Source of the DNA: Physcomitrium patens
Lineage: Eukaryota; Streptophyta; Bryopsida; Funariales; Funariaceae
Assembly: GCF_000002425.4 (NCBI RefSeq)
Contig: NC_037269.1
Span: forward strand, 2,909,810 to 2,973,809
Length of the DNA stretch: 64,000 nt
Direction of reading: 5' to 3'
This document shows positions 23,236 to 35,520 of the stretch, one piece after another. The position numbers and the translations under genes were made by a program. The notes below the pieces were generated by a model. That model saw only the letters and a list, made by a program, of their open reading frames with translations, was not told where the DNA came from and made no database searches. Positions within the stretch are counted from its first letter, which is position 1. Each line of letters opens with the position of its first letter.

Positions 23236-23249
23236 AAAGAAGGAGGTGA
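23236..23249 (+). promoter_or_regulatory. E1 polypurine tract
   Basis: AAAGAAGGAGGTGA sits directly before the 3' LTR start at 23,250, the place for plus-strand priming. E3 has the matching AGAAAAGAAGGTAA before its 3' LTR. Confidence 0.8.
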
Positions 23250-23623
23250 TGTTAGGAACATAGTCCTTAGAACCTTCTAGAGACAAGTTTCTATAACCTT
23301 CTAGAAGCAAGTCTCTAGAACCTTCTAGAAGCTTTTTAGTTGGTAGAAGATATTAGGGACATAGTCCTTAGAACCTTCTAGAGACAAGTTTCTAGAACCT
23401 TCTAGAAGCTTCTTAGTTGATAGAAGTTGCTTGAGAAGCTTCCTAAATAGGAGTATATATTGGAATCGAGGCTGAAGAGTTCTTCAGTTTCAACAACACA
23501 CCTCTTGGAGCTCTAGCTCACCTCTCTGGTATTGTTCTTGTATTCATTTGATTAATCTAGTTCTTGCCAATTCTTCTTGAACTTCTTGTTAGATCTCAAG
23601 TTTGTATTTCTGTGTCCGTGACA
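23250..23623 (+). repeat. E1 3' LTR
   Basis: Starts TGTTAGGA, ends CCGTGACA, followed by the target duplication ACTTA. Carries the GAA/TTC arrays, TATA run and start-site region (AGTTTCAACAA at 23,486) of the 5' copy. Confidence 0.95.
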
Positions 23624-23628
23624 ACTTA

Positions 23629-24523
23629 AGGGAGTGAAAAGAAGTATAAAGGTATTATTATTATATCTTTTATTTTAGTTATTGAAGAAGATAGATTTTG
23701 GATCTTAGATTAGAATCTATTATTATTGATTGAAATCTTTGATGAGAGCAAGATTTTAGAAAAAAATTGAAAAAAAATGTATCTACATGTGTACAAAGTC
23801 TTAAAGAAAAAACTAAGGAGATTAAGGAGAAACAAAGTGCTAAAGCAAAGGAGATCCAATTCATTTGCAAGTCAAAGGTAACAATTTTGAGAGATCATAA
23901 TTTCATGTTTATAAAAGCTATGGTTATGAAACTTGGAATATAGTTTTTTTTTCAAATTAAAAACCTAATTATTAAATTTTAATTTATAATAATATTTATT
24001 TTAAGAGATATATTCAAAAGAATAACTTGATTTAAGATTGTGAAGAAAAAACAAAGATTAAAAAATTAGTTTAGAGGATTTTCTTGCTATAAATGATTTA
24101 AGTCATTAATCCTTTTAAAAATAAAAATTTAAAGAAGAAATAAGATATTTAATCTATTATAAAAGTTTTAAAATTATTTTATTAATTTTATATTGAGTTA
24201 TACAAGTTTAAAATAAGATATGTCAAATTAGGTGTAAGTGAAGATTTGATTGTTAACTTAGTATAAACTAATACAAATGGAAAGATATAAACTATCTTAG
24301 ATATACATAAGTAATAAAGATCTCTACTTCAAGAAGCTTTGTGCTTTTTTAGACCAATAATAAACTTCACAAAAACATATAAAGACAAAGTTATGTCTAT
24401 GAAGCTTCTAAAAAGTTATTCTATAAGATATTATCAAATTTAATTACTTTTATTTTATTTCTATCTACTTATATTATCTAAGTAATAATTAGAGTAATTA
24501 TAGATGTCCATTTTCATAGTATG
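23629..24523. other. AT-rich stretch, no identified gene
   Basis: Probably old transposon sequence; I see no domain and no match to the other families. Confidence 0.4.
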
Positions 24524-25763
24524 TGTTATCTTGTTTAAGTATGCATCGAGTACATGATTATGGAAGGTGAAGTTGTATTTTATAAATATTCAAAAAATCT
24601 TAATAGGTTCTACCCATATAAGAAGAATGCTATTCAAATTTTAATTCAAAATTTCTTAAAGCTAGTACAAAGTGCTATAAAACACTCTTCTTAAAAACCT
24701 CAATCATACATAAATTCCAATTGCCTTATTACTTTTATAATTAGGCAATTTTGATTTCTCTTTACAAGTCCTAATCATAGTCAGAGAGCTTTGGCGAGCT
24801 GTAACTACTAATTTGATTGTCTACTTGGTAAAAAATTTTGCATAAAAATGCCACTACAAGTCTTCTATATGCTTAGAAAAATTTAGGCCAATCCAACTTA
24901 TAGATTGTGAGAAAAGCCCAAAAATTGTACTAATGTCGCTTAGCTGCCAACTTGAAAGTTGATGCAAATGTTCTAGTAGCAATTTCTCCTTTTCCAACCA
25001 TTAACTTCAATTCAAATTTAGTATGTAGTTTGATCTTAAAGTCCTCTACTACCATGCCAAATTTCACTTTAATCCAACAAGTAGATTTTTAGATATCATA
25101 AAAATCCTATCTAATCCCAAATTACCAACTTTTAATATTCTCTTATCTCAAAATCCAAATATCTCCCAATTACACTAATTAACAAAGAATGCTAGCCCTA
25201 ATTATATTGTATAAATTTCAAATCACCAATACAAATCTTAACTTTGAATAATAGTTGCAAAGTTATTTTAAGCCTTTTTAAAAATAAGCTTTATACTTTT
25301 GGAATTTAATTAAAGTTAGCTCTTAGACCCTAATTTTTGATCTTCAAATGCTTCCCTACTTTGCCCTAGGCAATTTTTTAAGTGGCTAGAGGTCTAATTT
25401 TGACCATGTCCTACAAATGATCAATCCTTGAGTATCAATCTAACCTATCCTAGGAATGTTTTAGTCCAATCCTACCCTCAACTTAATTCTAGTATCAACC
25501 ATGCTAATTATTTACTTCTTTTAATCTGATTTTGCCAATTTATGGTCTTTTTTAGGCAGTAAAAGAGTTTCTATAGCTTAGAAGGCAAAATTATAAACCA
25601 ACCTTTAATCTACTAGCTATTAAGATAAAAAAATAAACTAAAAGACTTTTATTAAAGCAATGTTTAAATATCTTAGATTACTATTGAACTAAGATAATTA
25701 GATATTAATTAAAAATTTATTTTTGATTATATTTTCACTATAAAGTCATGTTGTAACATGACA
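24524..25763 (-). mobile_element. Solo LTR, family H type
   Basis: Reverse complement of the plan seen at 53,688-54,992. Its minus-strand start reads TGTCATGTTACAAC and its other end TGTTATCTTG. Shared blocks include TCAAGTTGAGGGTAGGATTGG-type sequence near 25,470 and ACCTCTAGCCACTT near 25,385 on the minus strand. No internal genes adjoin. Confidence 0.7.
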
Positions 25764-26269
25764 CTGTGATACCTAACTATAAAAATGTATTAAAGAATAT
25801 GACAATCTATTATAACTAAGATATTAAAAAAGTATTGATATAAAAATAAATAATTTAAATCTTATATTTATATATATTAACCTTGTAGAAGCTTTGTAAA
25901 GTCCTAAAAACTATTTGACTAAATTACTTTGTTATAAAATTCTTTTTAACATGATGTTTAAAAAATATACATTCAAGTAAAAGTCTTCTTCATTCTTGTA
26001 TTATATATATGGAGGCAAGATAAAAGAAGGGTTTTATTTGAATTCTTCATCTTTCATTTATGATATTTGTAAGTCCAAGAATTTGCTTTGATCATTTTTT
26101 TTTTCAAAAGTACAATCATAAGACTAACTAAGTTACTTGCACAATTACATAAATTATTTATGCTCTTGTCATTTAAACTTTCACCTTTTTCTATATACAT
26201 CACATCTATTTTTGACAATATAAAGATTTTAAGTGGTATTTTAAGTTAATATCAAAATTATTAAGTTAT
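25764..26269. other. AT-rich spacer
   Basis: No gene or repeat recognised. Confidence 0.4.
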
Positions 26270-26760
26270 TTTTGAAAAAAAAATATAAATATCTTTTTAA
26301 AGCATCGTCTCTATGATTGTTCCATTGATCTTCAAGAAGGAGGTGAACTACCATTTAGACCAATCTATAGCCTATCACAAAACAAGTTAGTCGCATTCAA
26401 AGAATATATTGACAAGAATTTAGTTAAGAACTTCATATGCTATTCTAAATGTCTAATAGAAGCTTCTATCTTATTTGTAAAGAAAATAAACAAATCTCTA
26501 TGTATATTTGTAGATTATCAAGGACTCAAGAAGATTACCATCAAGAATAGGTATTCTTATCTTTAATTTTAGGATTTTTAGATCAATTCATGTAAGCAAA
26601 GATCTATACAAAAATAGATCTACAAAGAGCATACAACTTGGTATATATAAAAAAAAGAGATGAATGAAAAACTATGTTTTAAATCAAATATGGATATTTT
26701 GAATATATTGTCATATCTTTTGGACTTACAAATACACCCATTACTTTTGACAAATTTAGA
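26270..26760 (+). pseudogene. Chromovirus RT fragment (relic R3a)
   Basis: Colinear with E1 19,860-20,310: pieces equivalent to the Pro-Ile-Tyr motif of FGPIYNLLQ, FVKK, the DYQGL block, and SFGLTN near 26,715. Strongly AT-biased, with many stops. No flanking protease or integrase. Confidence 0.7.
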
Positions 26761-27100
26761 TTTTTAGATTCTTCCAATCTATGATAATTTGGACCTTCTT
26801 AAGATATATTATAAGGTAATTGTTTGAAATAATATATCTTAAGAAGTCAACTTAAGTAATATAAAATATACAATTTTTCATCTTGGTATATAATCTTACA
26901 TGTCTTAGTTTTTATAATACACAACAAATATGAATTTTATATTTTTTTATATTTTAAGATTAAAATATGGTCTAGATAAAAAAATTAAAAAAATCATCAA
27001 GAAATTTTTTTATATATTGATGAGATATAAATTTGTCAAATGTCCTTTCTAGATATTTTTATTTTTTATCTAAAGAAAGAAATGGAATTTTTGATCAACA

Positions 27101-27317
27101 AAGAATAATTTTCTTGAAAGTAGACAATTTTTATTTTTAAGAAATGAAATCAATAGCAATTATTGATTTAATTTTTTTCAAAAAAGTTTAATTTAGTATA
27201 TCATCTAATCTTTTTTTTCGTGATATTAAGAATAATTTTTCTAAGGTTTAATCAATAGTCTATGTTGATTTCATTTCTTAAAAATAAAAATACTTCAACT
27301 TCAAGAAAATTATTCTT
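27101..27317. repeat. Foldback element with 53-bp inverted repeats
   Basis: Arms 27,101-27,153 and 27,265-27,317. The inner 27 nt pair perfectly (ATTTTTATTTTTAAGAAATG...), and the outer 18 (AAGAATAATTTTCTTGAA) also pair. A related left arm lies at about 37,115-37,165 in E3. This is a MITE-like structure. Confidence 0.8.
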
Positions 27318-27429
27318 AATCAATTAAAAGTTGTATTTCCTATTTTGAGTACAAAATAAGAATGTCTATAAAGGTATCATAGATATACATATTTATTCTA
27401 ATAATTACCTAAATGATTAGGTAGAAAAG

Positions 27430-28300
27430 TTTTGATAAAAGTACTATTTTTATTTTTTATTTTATTTTTTTTTATCTTTTTTTAGGAATGAATGGATTAT
27501 TCTACTTATATTATTATATTTTAAAGATTACAAACTATCTACCTTTAAACAAATAATTTAATTTTTCAACATAGATTTTTTTTTTAAAAAGTAAATTATC
27601 TCTCTTTATAGAAAATTTTATTTAATATTAGAGGTTAAAAATTATCTTCTTCTAATTTATTTTTTTTGAAGTTTTTTGAATTACCTATAGAAAGAAAGAT
27701 TTTGGATATAATTCTTTGCGGAAATGGAAATAGATTTACAAATATTACAAATCTTCACAAGTTTATTAGTATTCTAAGAATATAAATCTTATGCATTCTT
27801 AACATGGATCATGAAGAAATTATTTTTACATACATGGAAGAAGTCCATAGTCTATGCTACAAATATATAATTTCTTGGCATATATATATGATTTGAAGAA
27901 GAAAATTAATCAACTTTGCTACCAAATTTTAGAAGTCTTGTTTTTAAAAGCATCAAAGAAGTAAGGATTAATATGTTTGAAAAGTTTGATGGAACAAGAT
28001 CAAAATTTCAAGGATTTTTGTAACAAGCTAAGTTCTATTTGAAATTTCATCCTTTCCAATACCTTAATGGATTTATTTAAGTTGGATTTCTAGGTTTACT
28101 TCTATCAAAAAATACTTTCTTGATTTGCATCTTTGATGGAAAAAGATTCACAATTATTTTATGATTTGAATTCATTTTTAAAAGTATTTATGGCTAAATT
28201 TAAAAAAAATGATAGTAAAAATTAATTAAAAAAAATAACAAAGTCCAAGCCATGAAGATCATGAATCTTAAAGAAAGAAATCTTTAATATGCTCTTGTGT
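27430..28300 (+). pseudogene. Chromovirus leader and gag fragment (relic R3b)
   Basis: Colinear with E3 34,239-35,060, starting with the primer-binding sequence TTGATAAAAGT (27,432-27,442), then the leader and the gag N-terminus. Full of stops. It ends where a minus-strand family B LTR begins. Confidence 0.65.
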
Positions 28301-28690
28301 TAGTCAAAAAGACTAAAAATTCACTCAAAGATGATATAATATTAAACTAGAATGGCTATTGCTAAAGATAAAAAGATTACAAAGTCTTGAATAAAAACTA
28401 AAGACTGGAAATGCATTGACAAGAGCAAAGAAGGCTTCATTCTTGCCTCCATATATACTATGTAATTAACAGCTACGTGGCAATGTTCTATAAAACCTCT
28501 AAAATATGTTGACTTTGTAAGACACATCTCTTAACTTGCAAGGCAAGTTTTCTATATGTGTGCCAATTAATTAGCTTATTTTTCAAGCTATCAATACATA
28601 CAATACATGATTAACTTATTGATCAAGTTTCTAATCCACTAATTAACTACAAACATATGTAAATTCAAAGCAGTATCTGTGAGTTATCAA
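28300..28690 (-). mobile_element. Family B LTR, truncated (minus strand)
   Basis: Reverse complement of E3 LTR positions from about 33,830 to 34,160, including the TATATATGGAGGCAAGAATG core promoter block and the start CTCTTGTCAATGC. The U3 end is lost. Confidence 0.75.
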
Positions 28691-28794
28691 ATTAATTCAC
28701 TTATTATTTTAGGATAAAATATGCATTTATAATACTTTAAATCATAATATATAGTAACTAGTGTAGAAATCCTTTAAGAAATAGAAAATTAGAA

Positions 28795-29883
28795 TGTTAG
28801 TGGTGGAGATGGAGACTTAGCAAGTCTCAGAGGCAATTATCTTTATTGATTTAGTATTTTTATTCATTATTGAGTGTTAAGGATTATTTATTAAAACCAA
28901 TATTTATATTGGTCTTCTATCTATATGTACTATTTATAAAAACTATAAATGTTAGTAGTTAGAAGAAGCATGAGAAAGAACCTCATGTCATTTTAATTAT
29001 TGATATAAAAAATAAGATTTATTGTGGATTTAAATTGATGTTTATTATTATCAAAAATCACGAAGGTAGAAAAATATAGCCTTACATGGATATTAGCATT
29101 ATAGAAATATTATAAGATTTTTCAGAATTTATTTAGAATTCATTTATAATTTTTTAGGAATTTTTAGAGCAATGTTTAAAATCTTGGTAAAAATGAATTT
29201 TATCACTTCGGAAGCCATTATGAAGAAAGTGAATAAGTTTTGAAAGCCACTTGGAATTCTTAAGCTAATCGGGTGTTTTTAAACACCATGGTGAAGTCAA
29301 AAATACAAAAAAAATGAGTTTTACTAATAGAAAATAGGAGGACCATCAGCTAGTTTAGTCCTTGTAGGAAGGAAGGTGTACAAGTTCCATATGGGTTGTA
29401 GCACCTTGGGTATAGGTAGGAAGATAAGACTAAGGCCTCAAGGCCTCTTTAGACACCTGATATACACTACATGTGAGCCTTGGTGAGGCTCGAACCCTCG
29501 ACCCATAAGCAAGTTACCCTTGAGGTAAAACGTTTTTACTTAACTTTTATTTATTTACTTGTTATTTTTAAACCTTCATAACTTACTCACAGTAACTCGG
29601 ATTTACATGTTTCTTACATCATTGAAAAGCTTAAAAAATTAACTTTCTAAAAATATACTTTTTAATTTTTTCTTTTTACTTTTTACTGGGTCAAAACTCC
29701 ATGAACAAACTATAACCGAGTTTTGGAGTGTGTATTTGCTTGTATACATTCTTTTCACTTCTTTGTGTTGTTTCTTCTTTTGTTCTTGTTCATTGCATCT
29801 TCCACTTCACACTACCCATTACAAGCAACTCTTAATTGAGGTCATCTTGTAATTTGGGTTGAGGGGTGAATTTTACACTCACA
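28795..29883 (+). mobile_element. E2: 5' LTR of a gypsy element
   Basis: Begins TGTTAGTGGTGG and ends TTTTACACTCACA. It is followed 2 nt later by TGGTGCGCTTGCCATGAG, a TGG-initial sequence of the form expected for a tRNA primer site. Only one LTR is in the window, so the start is an inference from the TG...CA ends and the downstream gag. Confidence 0.6.
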
Positions 29884-32447
29884 TTTTGGTGCGCTTGCCA
29901 TGAGATGGTGCTTCTAATGGTGTGTGTGAATGTGAAGTTTGCTTGTTGTGATTGATCTTGCTTGGTTTTGTTGAGTGAGGAATTCAAGTAGCTCATCATT
30001 AGTGGTAAGTATTCTTTATCTCTTCCTTATTGGTGTAAGCAAAGCATTTCTATTTCTCAATTTATAAAATAGTCAAAAATTTCATTGTTAAGTTGGATGT
30101 TGATATGCTCTCGGGTTTTTGTCAATCAGTTTTTGGGTGTTTGATAGTTGAGGTTGAAACTTTGGCAGTGCATGTATCTTGCTGTTAGCTTTCTAAAAAG
30201 ATATTATACGCTCAATTTGGAGCTATAACGAATTTGTGGTGAATTTTCGAACACAAGCGGGTTCACTGTCTTGGCAGTTTCATGTACCCTGTCTTGTACA
30301 AGGCATTCCTTAGTGCTGGGTAATTATTTTATAGTGAAAATTTCTGGATACAAGAACTTCAAAGTTGGAGTTGTAGTGGTACAAAATTTAATGCTTTTGA
30401 ATCAAAATTGAATTTGTGGCAACTTTTGGAGGAGAGAGAGGTTGCTGCCTTGAGCAAATACAATTGAGGTTAGTGATTTCTATCTCATCAATCATTTACA
30501 TTGTTGATTTTATGTTATGCTTTTAAATTTTGTGTTTTAATTTTTCTCTCAACTATAATAAATTATAATAATAATAATAAAGAAAAATAGAAAATAAATA
30601 AATAAAAATATATAAAAATAAAGAATATTAAATAAAATAAATAAAATATTAATAATAAATAATAATAATCTTATTAAAATAAATAAATTATTTAATTAGT
30701 AAAAACTATAATCAATTGATATTTTAAATTTTACTTTTAACTTTTATTTTCACCCTTATTTTTTCTTTTATTTTATTTTATCTTATTTGATTTGATTTGG
30801 TTTTTTTTTTTCTTCCTTTTTATATTAATTTGGCTTTTATCTTTTTATTTTGATCAATTTTTACCATTATTTTTATTTAATGATATTATTTTTCTTTTCT
30901 AATAGATGCATTATAAGTTTTTTGTATTGATTTAAGTCTAAGATGTTTTTAATTATTCATTAAACTATTTTTTTATACAACATTTTTATTCCTAACTTTA
31001 AGTAATATTGGATTAGTTTAGTGTTAGTATTAGCATTATATAGTGGTTTTCTTAGGATTGGTTGTCACTTTCAAAGCATCAAGGGTGGAGCTTGTCTTCA
31101 AGGTTTCATCACTTCTTCTCCTTGTAAATTATCTAATTGTGGGCCTTTTTCTAGTCGTAGGGGGATTTAATCACTCTCTCCACCCCTTATACCATTTCTT
31201 TGCATCCTTGTAAATTTTCAGTGGAAGGCCTTTTTCTAGTGGTAGGGAGATTTAATCACTCTCTCCACCCCTCATATCCCTTCTATTTATAGGAATAGTA
31301 TAGAAGGAGCTTATGAAGAATTCAAAAATATTCTTCATCAATAAAAGAAGAAGAGATTCAAGAAGAAAAATTAGTAGAAAGATTAGATAGAGGGAATTTA
31401 GAATAAGTAGAAAAAAAAAAGACCAACAAGTTCAAATCATAATCCAAGATGAGTATATTTTTAACAAAACCTATTTAATTTCAAATTTATTTTGCTAACA
31501 CAGATTGTGGTTTGAGGAGAAGGAGCATAAGAAAAAAAGATGAAAATATTAATAGCTTGCAACTAAGTAAGTTCTTAAACTTTGTCAATTATTCTTTCTT
31601 TGAAATTTTAAAAAATTACTTGAATACAAGAAGTAAGAGCTAGCAGTTGGAGAGAGAATCTAGGAGGAAGATGTAAGAGAGATAGGTCTCCAATCTCTCT
31701 TATAGATGTGAATGGGAGATGGTAGATAGAACCTTTAATCCAATATCCTTAAACCTTAAATCCTTACTAAGAACGTTTAGTCGAGATCGGCTAGGAGAAA
31801 AGTGATGTATTCTGGAAGTTCGTTATTAAGTGACAAATTGACTAGAGATGCAGCTAGGTGAATTCTTCTTCAATGTGGTATGAACTATTTATAAAGAATT
31901 ATTTTTGTAACGTAATCTTTGTTGTTAATTGTTATATTAGATAATTCTTTAACTATCTTATTGTGAAAAAGCAAGAAAAAAAGAGAGCTTGGACTCTTTG
32001 CCATCTTAGTCCGAAATTATTTTTTACAAGTAAGATTTTTTAAGATCACTCCTACACAACAATAGTTCCATATAATAATTAAAGTTAGAAATAGTCTTGC
32101 TTCGGATGATACTTAAACAAGTATTCCTCCTTTAATTGTTTCTATTTTATTTTCCTTCTATGTCCGAAGATACTACAAGTAGATTGCATGTGGAAGAGCC
32201 AAAACATTTTAACTGGATTTTGTAGAAATAGGTATGTTTAAGTTATGAGTCTAGGTGAATGTTATATATATAGTTGGATTAGATATACCATTCCACTAGA
32301 TTTAGACAACCTAAATTAGTCCCATCCATTGAAAACTCACAGAAGACTATTAAAAAATCCATGCTATAATTTAGAAGAATTGAGGTCCAACAGTTGGACG
32401 AATAAGATTTAACTATAATATCACAAGTCATATTTATAATCAATCTG
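29884..32447 (+). mobile_element. E2 leader (long, mostly non-coding)
   Basis: About 2.5 kb between the primer site and gag. Holds AT/T-rich stretches at 30,530-30,900 and a tandem duplication of period 86 bp at about 31,121-31,292. No domain found. Confidence 0.5.
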
Positions 32448-33200
32448 TTGGAATTAAATCCTAACCAAGTAGTAGAAGAAGAAAGGTTGGATTGGAGATC
32501 TCCTGGTTTTTTCTTAGGAATAAATCAAGAAGGAAAAGAGTCAAGATCTAATTTTGATTTGATGGACTGTGAAAGAGAAGCCTCTCCAAATTCTATACCT
32601 ATAAATTCCTTGATTCAGCCAAGAGGTTTGTCCATTGTAATTTTAGAGGGATTACAAGTAGTTCCTATGCTCCACAACTTCTCTATATTTAAAGAGACTA
32701 GAGATGATGATCCATTTGCACACGTAGAGAGATTCATGAAACTTTTCACGACATGTTTAATAACCAATCTGGGTTATTATCTTGTATGGTTTTCAAGTAC
32801 CCTAAAGAATGGAGCTTATGAATGGTTTAGAAACCATCCCTCTCAAACCTTTAAGAACTGGAACATGCTTATGAGAGCATTCTTAGAAAAGTTTAGGCCA
32901 AAAGTAGGGCAAAACAATGCCCTCACAATCCTTTCTTCTTTGAGACAAGGAAAGGGGAAAGAAATCACTGGATATATTTGACAATTTGAGCTTGTAATAA
33001 CCAAATTTTTAGAAATTCTTCTCACAAATGATATCCTCACCCATTTCTTTATTCAAGGATTTAATAGTGATAGAACAATTTGAGAGATCCTCAAGGGAAG
33101 ACCAGATAATTTAAAAGATGCCAAAAAATTAGCTCAAGTAATTAAAAATATTGATAAGTAGCAAGAGTGAATGTAGAAATAGGAAGATCATAGAATACCT
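32448..33200 (+). pseudogene. E2 gag
   Basis: A 177-codon frame with the retrotransposon gag fold: DDPFAHVERFMKLFTTCL, WFSSTLKNGAYEWFRNHPS, FLEKFRPKVGQNNA, LSSLRQGKGKEITGYI. It continues past a TGA as QFELVITKFL and KDAKKLAQVIKNIDK. The sequence breaks off near 33,300 against a piece of element H'. Confidence 0.8.
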
Positions 33201-33304
33201 AGCTTCATCCCAATACATGCTCAAAATATAGGAAATTTCCAAGGGCATTCATATGGGATTGAGGGAACTCAATTTCTACCTTCTTACCACATTAATCATT
33301 ACTC

Positions 33305-33698
33305 AAAATTCAGCCTAATCTATCCCTTTTTGTACAAAAAATCAAACAAAAGTTGGTGCTAATATTTTCTTTATCATCAATCATATCATCTTTATTATTA
33401 TATCGTGCTTGTGACAACATATCCACAATTGCATTGTCTTTTTCCAAAATATACTTGAATTCTAGATTCATAGGCTTTATATACGTAATCCATCTTAATA
33501 TTATTATATCTGATATAGAACAACTAGCAATCATGCATAATAAGAATAAACAATCTATTTTTATAACTATTAATATACTAATCAAATATTCTTTTTTATT
33601 TTTTATAGCTATTATTATACTCCATAATTAACTTTTAATTTGTACATATATCTTTTGTCTAGCATTTAAAGTCCTTATTTCAAATCTTATTACATATC
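33305..33698 (-). pseudogene. H' RNase H, distal part
   Basis: Minus-strand frame with NLEFKYILEKDNAIVDMLSQ, matching NLEFKYITGKKNSIIDMLSR in H at 62,910. It joins the piece at 41,366 across E3. Confidence 0.85.
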
Positions 33699-34238
33699 TA
33701 TCATAGACATACATAGATATTCTAGTAAATACATATATAATTATGTAGAAATAGGTAAAAGTAGTTAGAAGTAGGTTAAGTACATAAGACCTTTTAGAAA
33801 AGCTTCCTAAAAGCTTTATAGATATTACTTGACTTTACATGTATTTGTAATTGATTGATAGGTTAGAAACTTGGTCAACAAGCTAATCACATGTTGATAG
33901 CTTGCAAAACAAGCTAACTTTGTGGCGCACATATAGAAAACTTACCTTACAAATTAAGATATGTGTCTTGCAAAGTCAACATGTTTTGGAGGTCTTATAG
34001 GACATTATCATGTAGCTCCTAGTTAAGAGTATATATGGAGGCAAGAGTGAAGCCTTCTTCACTCTTATCAATATCTTTCTAGTTTTTAGTCTTGTTTCAA
34101 GACTTTCTAGTCTTCTTATTTTTGGTAATAGTCATTTTAGTTTAATATTACATCACCTTTTGAATGACTTTCTAATTTTCTTTAGTGACATAAGAGTATA
34201 TTGAGGATTTTCTTTCTTCAAGATTCATATCGTTGATA
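33699..34238 (+). repeat. E3 5' LTR (family B)
   Basis: 540 bp, TATCATAGAC...GTTGATA; the original TG...CA has decayed to TA...TA. It contains TATATATGG (34,031 region) and, 31 nt on, ACTCTTATCAA, preceded by a hairpin AAGAGTGAAG / CTTCACTCTT with loop CCTT. Confidence 0.92.
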
Positions 34239-34240
34239 AT

Positions 34241-34251
34241 TTGACAAGAAT
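34241..34251 (+). promoter_or_regulatory. E3 primer-binding site, probably for self-priming
   Basis: TTGACAAGAAT begins 2 nt inside the LTR end. It is the reverse complement of the transcript-start consensus ACTCTTGTCAA, with one G-to-A change. Relic R3b keeps the unmutated G at that place (TTGATAAAAGT). Confidence 0.65.
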
Positions 34252-34488
34252 ACTAACATATTATTTCTATCTTTTAGAAGTGAGTGGATTATCCTACTTC
34301 TATTATTGTATTTTGAAGATTGTGGACTATCCACCTTTAAACAAAAAATCTTATTTTTTAATACTGATATTTTTTTTTAAAAAAAATGAATTATCCTTCT
34401 TTATAGAAATTTTTATTAGAGGTTGTGGATTACTGTCATCTAATTTAATTTTTTGGATTTATTTGAATTTTCTATCGAAGAAAAGATT

Positions 34489-35520
34489 ATGGATGCTATT
34501 CCTAGTGAAAGTGAGAATAGATTTGTAACTATTGGAGATCTTCATGAACTTGTCAACACTCAAAGGGTAAAAATGTCACATATTTCTAATATGAATTATG
34601 AAGGTACTATGCCTATGCCTATGGAAGAAGTTCAAAGTTTGAGGTAAGAAGTTGTCCAGTTGAAGGAAACAAGTAGATCAACCTTACTACCAAATTCAAT
34701 GAGTTTGACTTCTATGAATATGATGGGGACAAGGATTAGTATGCTTGAGAAGTTTGATGGAAAAAGATCAAATTTTTGAGGATTTTTGAAACAAGTCAAG
34801 CTCTATCTAAGATTGCATCCTTTCCAATACCTTGATGGATTTACTCAAGTCAAATTTATAGGTGTACTTCTATTAAGAAGAACTTTTTCTTGGTTTGTAT
34901 CTTTAATGAAAAAATATTTGCAACTCTTTTATGATTTGAATTCATTCTTAAAAGTGTTTACGGCTACATTTGGAGAAAGTGATCAAGAAAGAGTAGCAGA
35001 AATCAAACTCTTAACTTTACAGCAAGGATTACAATCAGCTATCATATATACTACTGAATTCCAAAACCTTGCTTGTAACATAGCCTGAAATAACAAAGTC
35101 CTTATCAATCAATTTCAATATAAATTGAAAGATAATATCAAAGACTTATTATTGACAATACCAAAGATAAAATCTTTGGAACAATTTATTAGTCAAGCCA
35201 TTGCATGTGACAATCTATTATTTGAAAGCCATTAAGAACAAAGATATGGCTAAAAAGAAATAAATCAAATAATGATGATAGTTCCTTAATTTTTAATAAC
35301 TTATTTATCAAAGCTAGAACCAATGCAAATTAATATGATATATTTTAAATCTCTCACAGAGGAGGAAAAGAATTGACCATGTCAAGAGGGCTTATGCTTA
35401 TATTATAAAAAATTTAAACATAGTCCTCAATATTGTCCAAAGAAACAAGATAATTACAAAATGAGAAGCACGATTGCCAAAAAAGACAATGTGTTGAAAA
35501 ACGAGTTGCTCTAGCAACAA
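34489..35520 (+). pseudogene. E3 gag
   Basis: Starts MDAIPSESENRF, then KFDGKRSNF, LYLRLHPFQYLDGFTQVKF, LACNIA and LEQFISQAIACDNLL, parallel to E1 gag. The zinc knuckle is degraded (CLYYKKFKHSPQYC near 35,395, second Cys to Tyr). Several stops. Confidence 0.8.

Larger units (their letters stand above)
17508..23623 (+). mobile_element. E1: nearly complete chromovirus (Ty3/gypsy LTR retrotransposon)
   Basis: Two LTRs (17,508-17,929 and 23,250-23,623) flank gag, pol with a C-terminal chromodomain, and a third ORF. The 5-bp target duplication ACTTA is perfect (17,503-17,507 and 23,624-23,628) and fixes both ends. Gene order protease-RT-RNase H-integrase-chromodomain places it in the chromoviruses; the sequence resembles Tcn1-like moss elements (inference). 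Apart from stop codons due to C-to-T or G-to-A, the reading frames are continuous, so this is the youngest element in the window. Confidence 0.95.

Noticed and set aside
29480-29500. tRNA B-box-like GGTTCGAGCC (minus strand) in the E2 LTR, possible tRNA gene or SINE
   Set aside because: No acceptor stem, A box at proper distance or poly-A-like tail could be placed; a similar motif occurs in the C family LTR.
33699-34030. Heat-shock elements in the E3 U3
   Set aside because: Only isolated GAA/TTC pairs are present, not runs of three or more, so the feature seems specific to E1.
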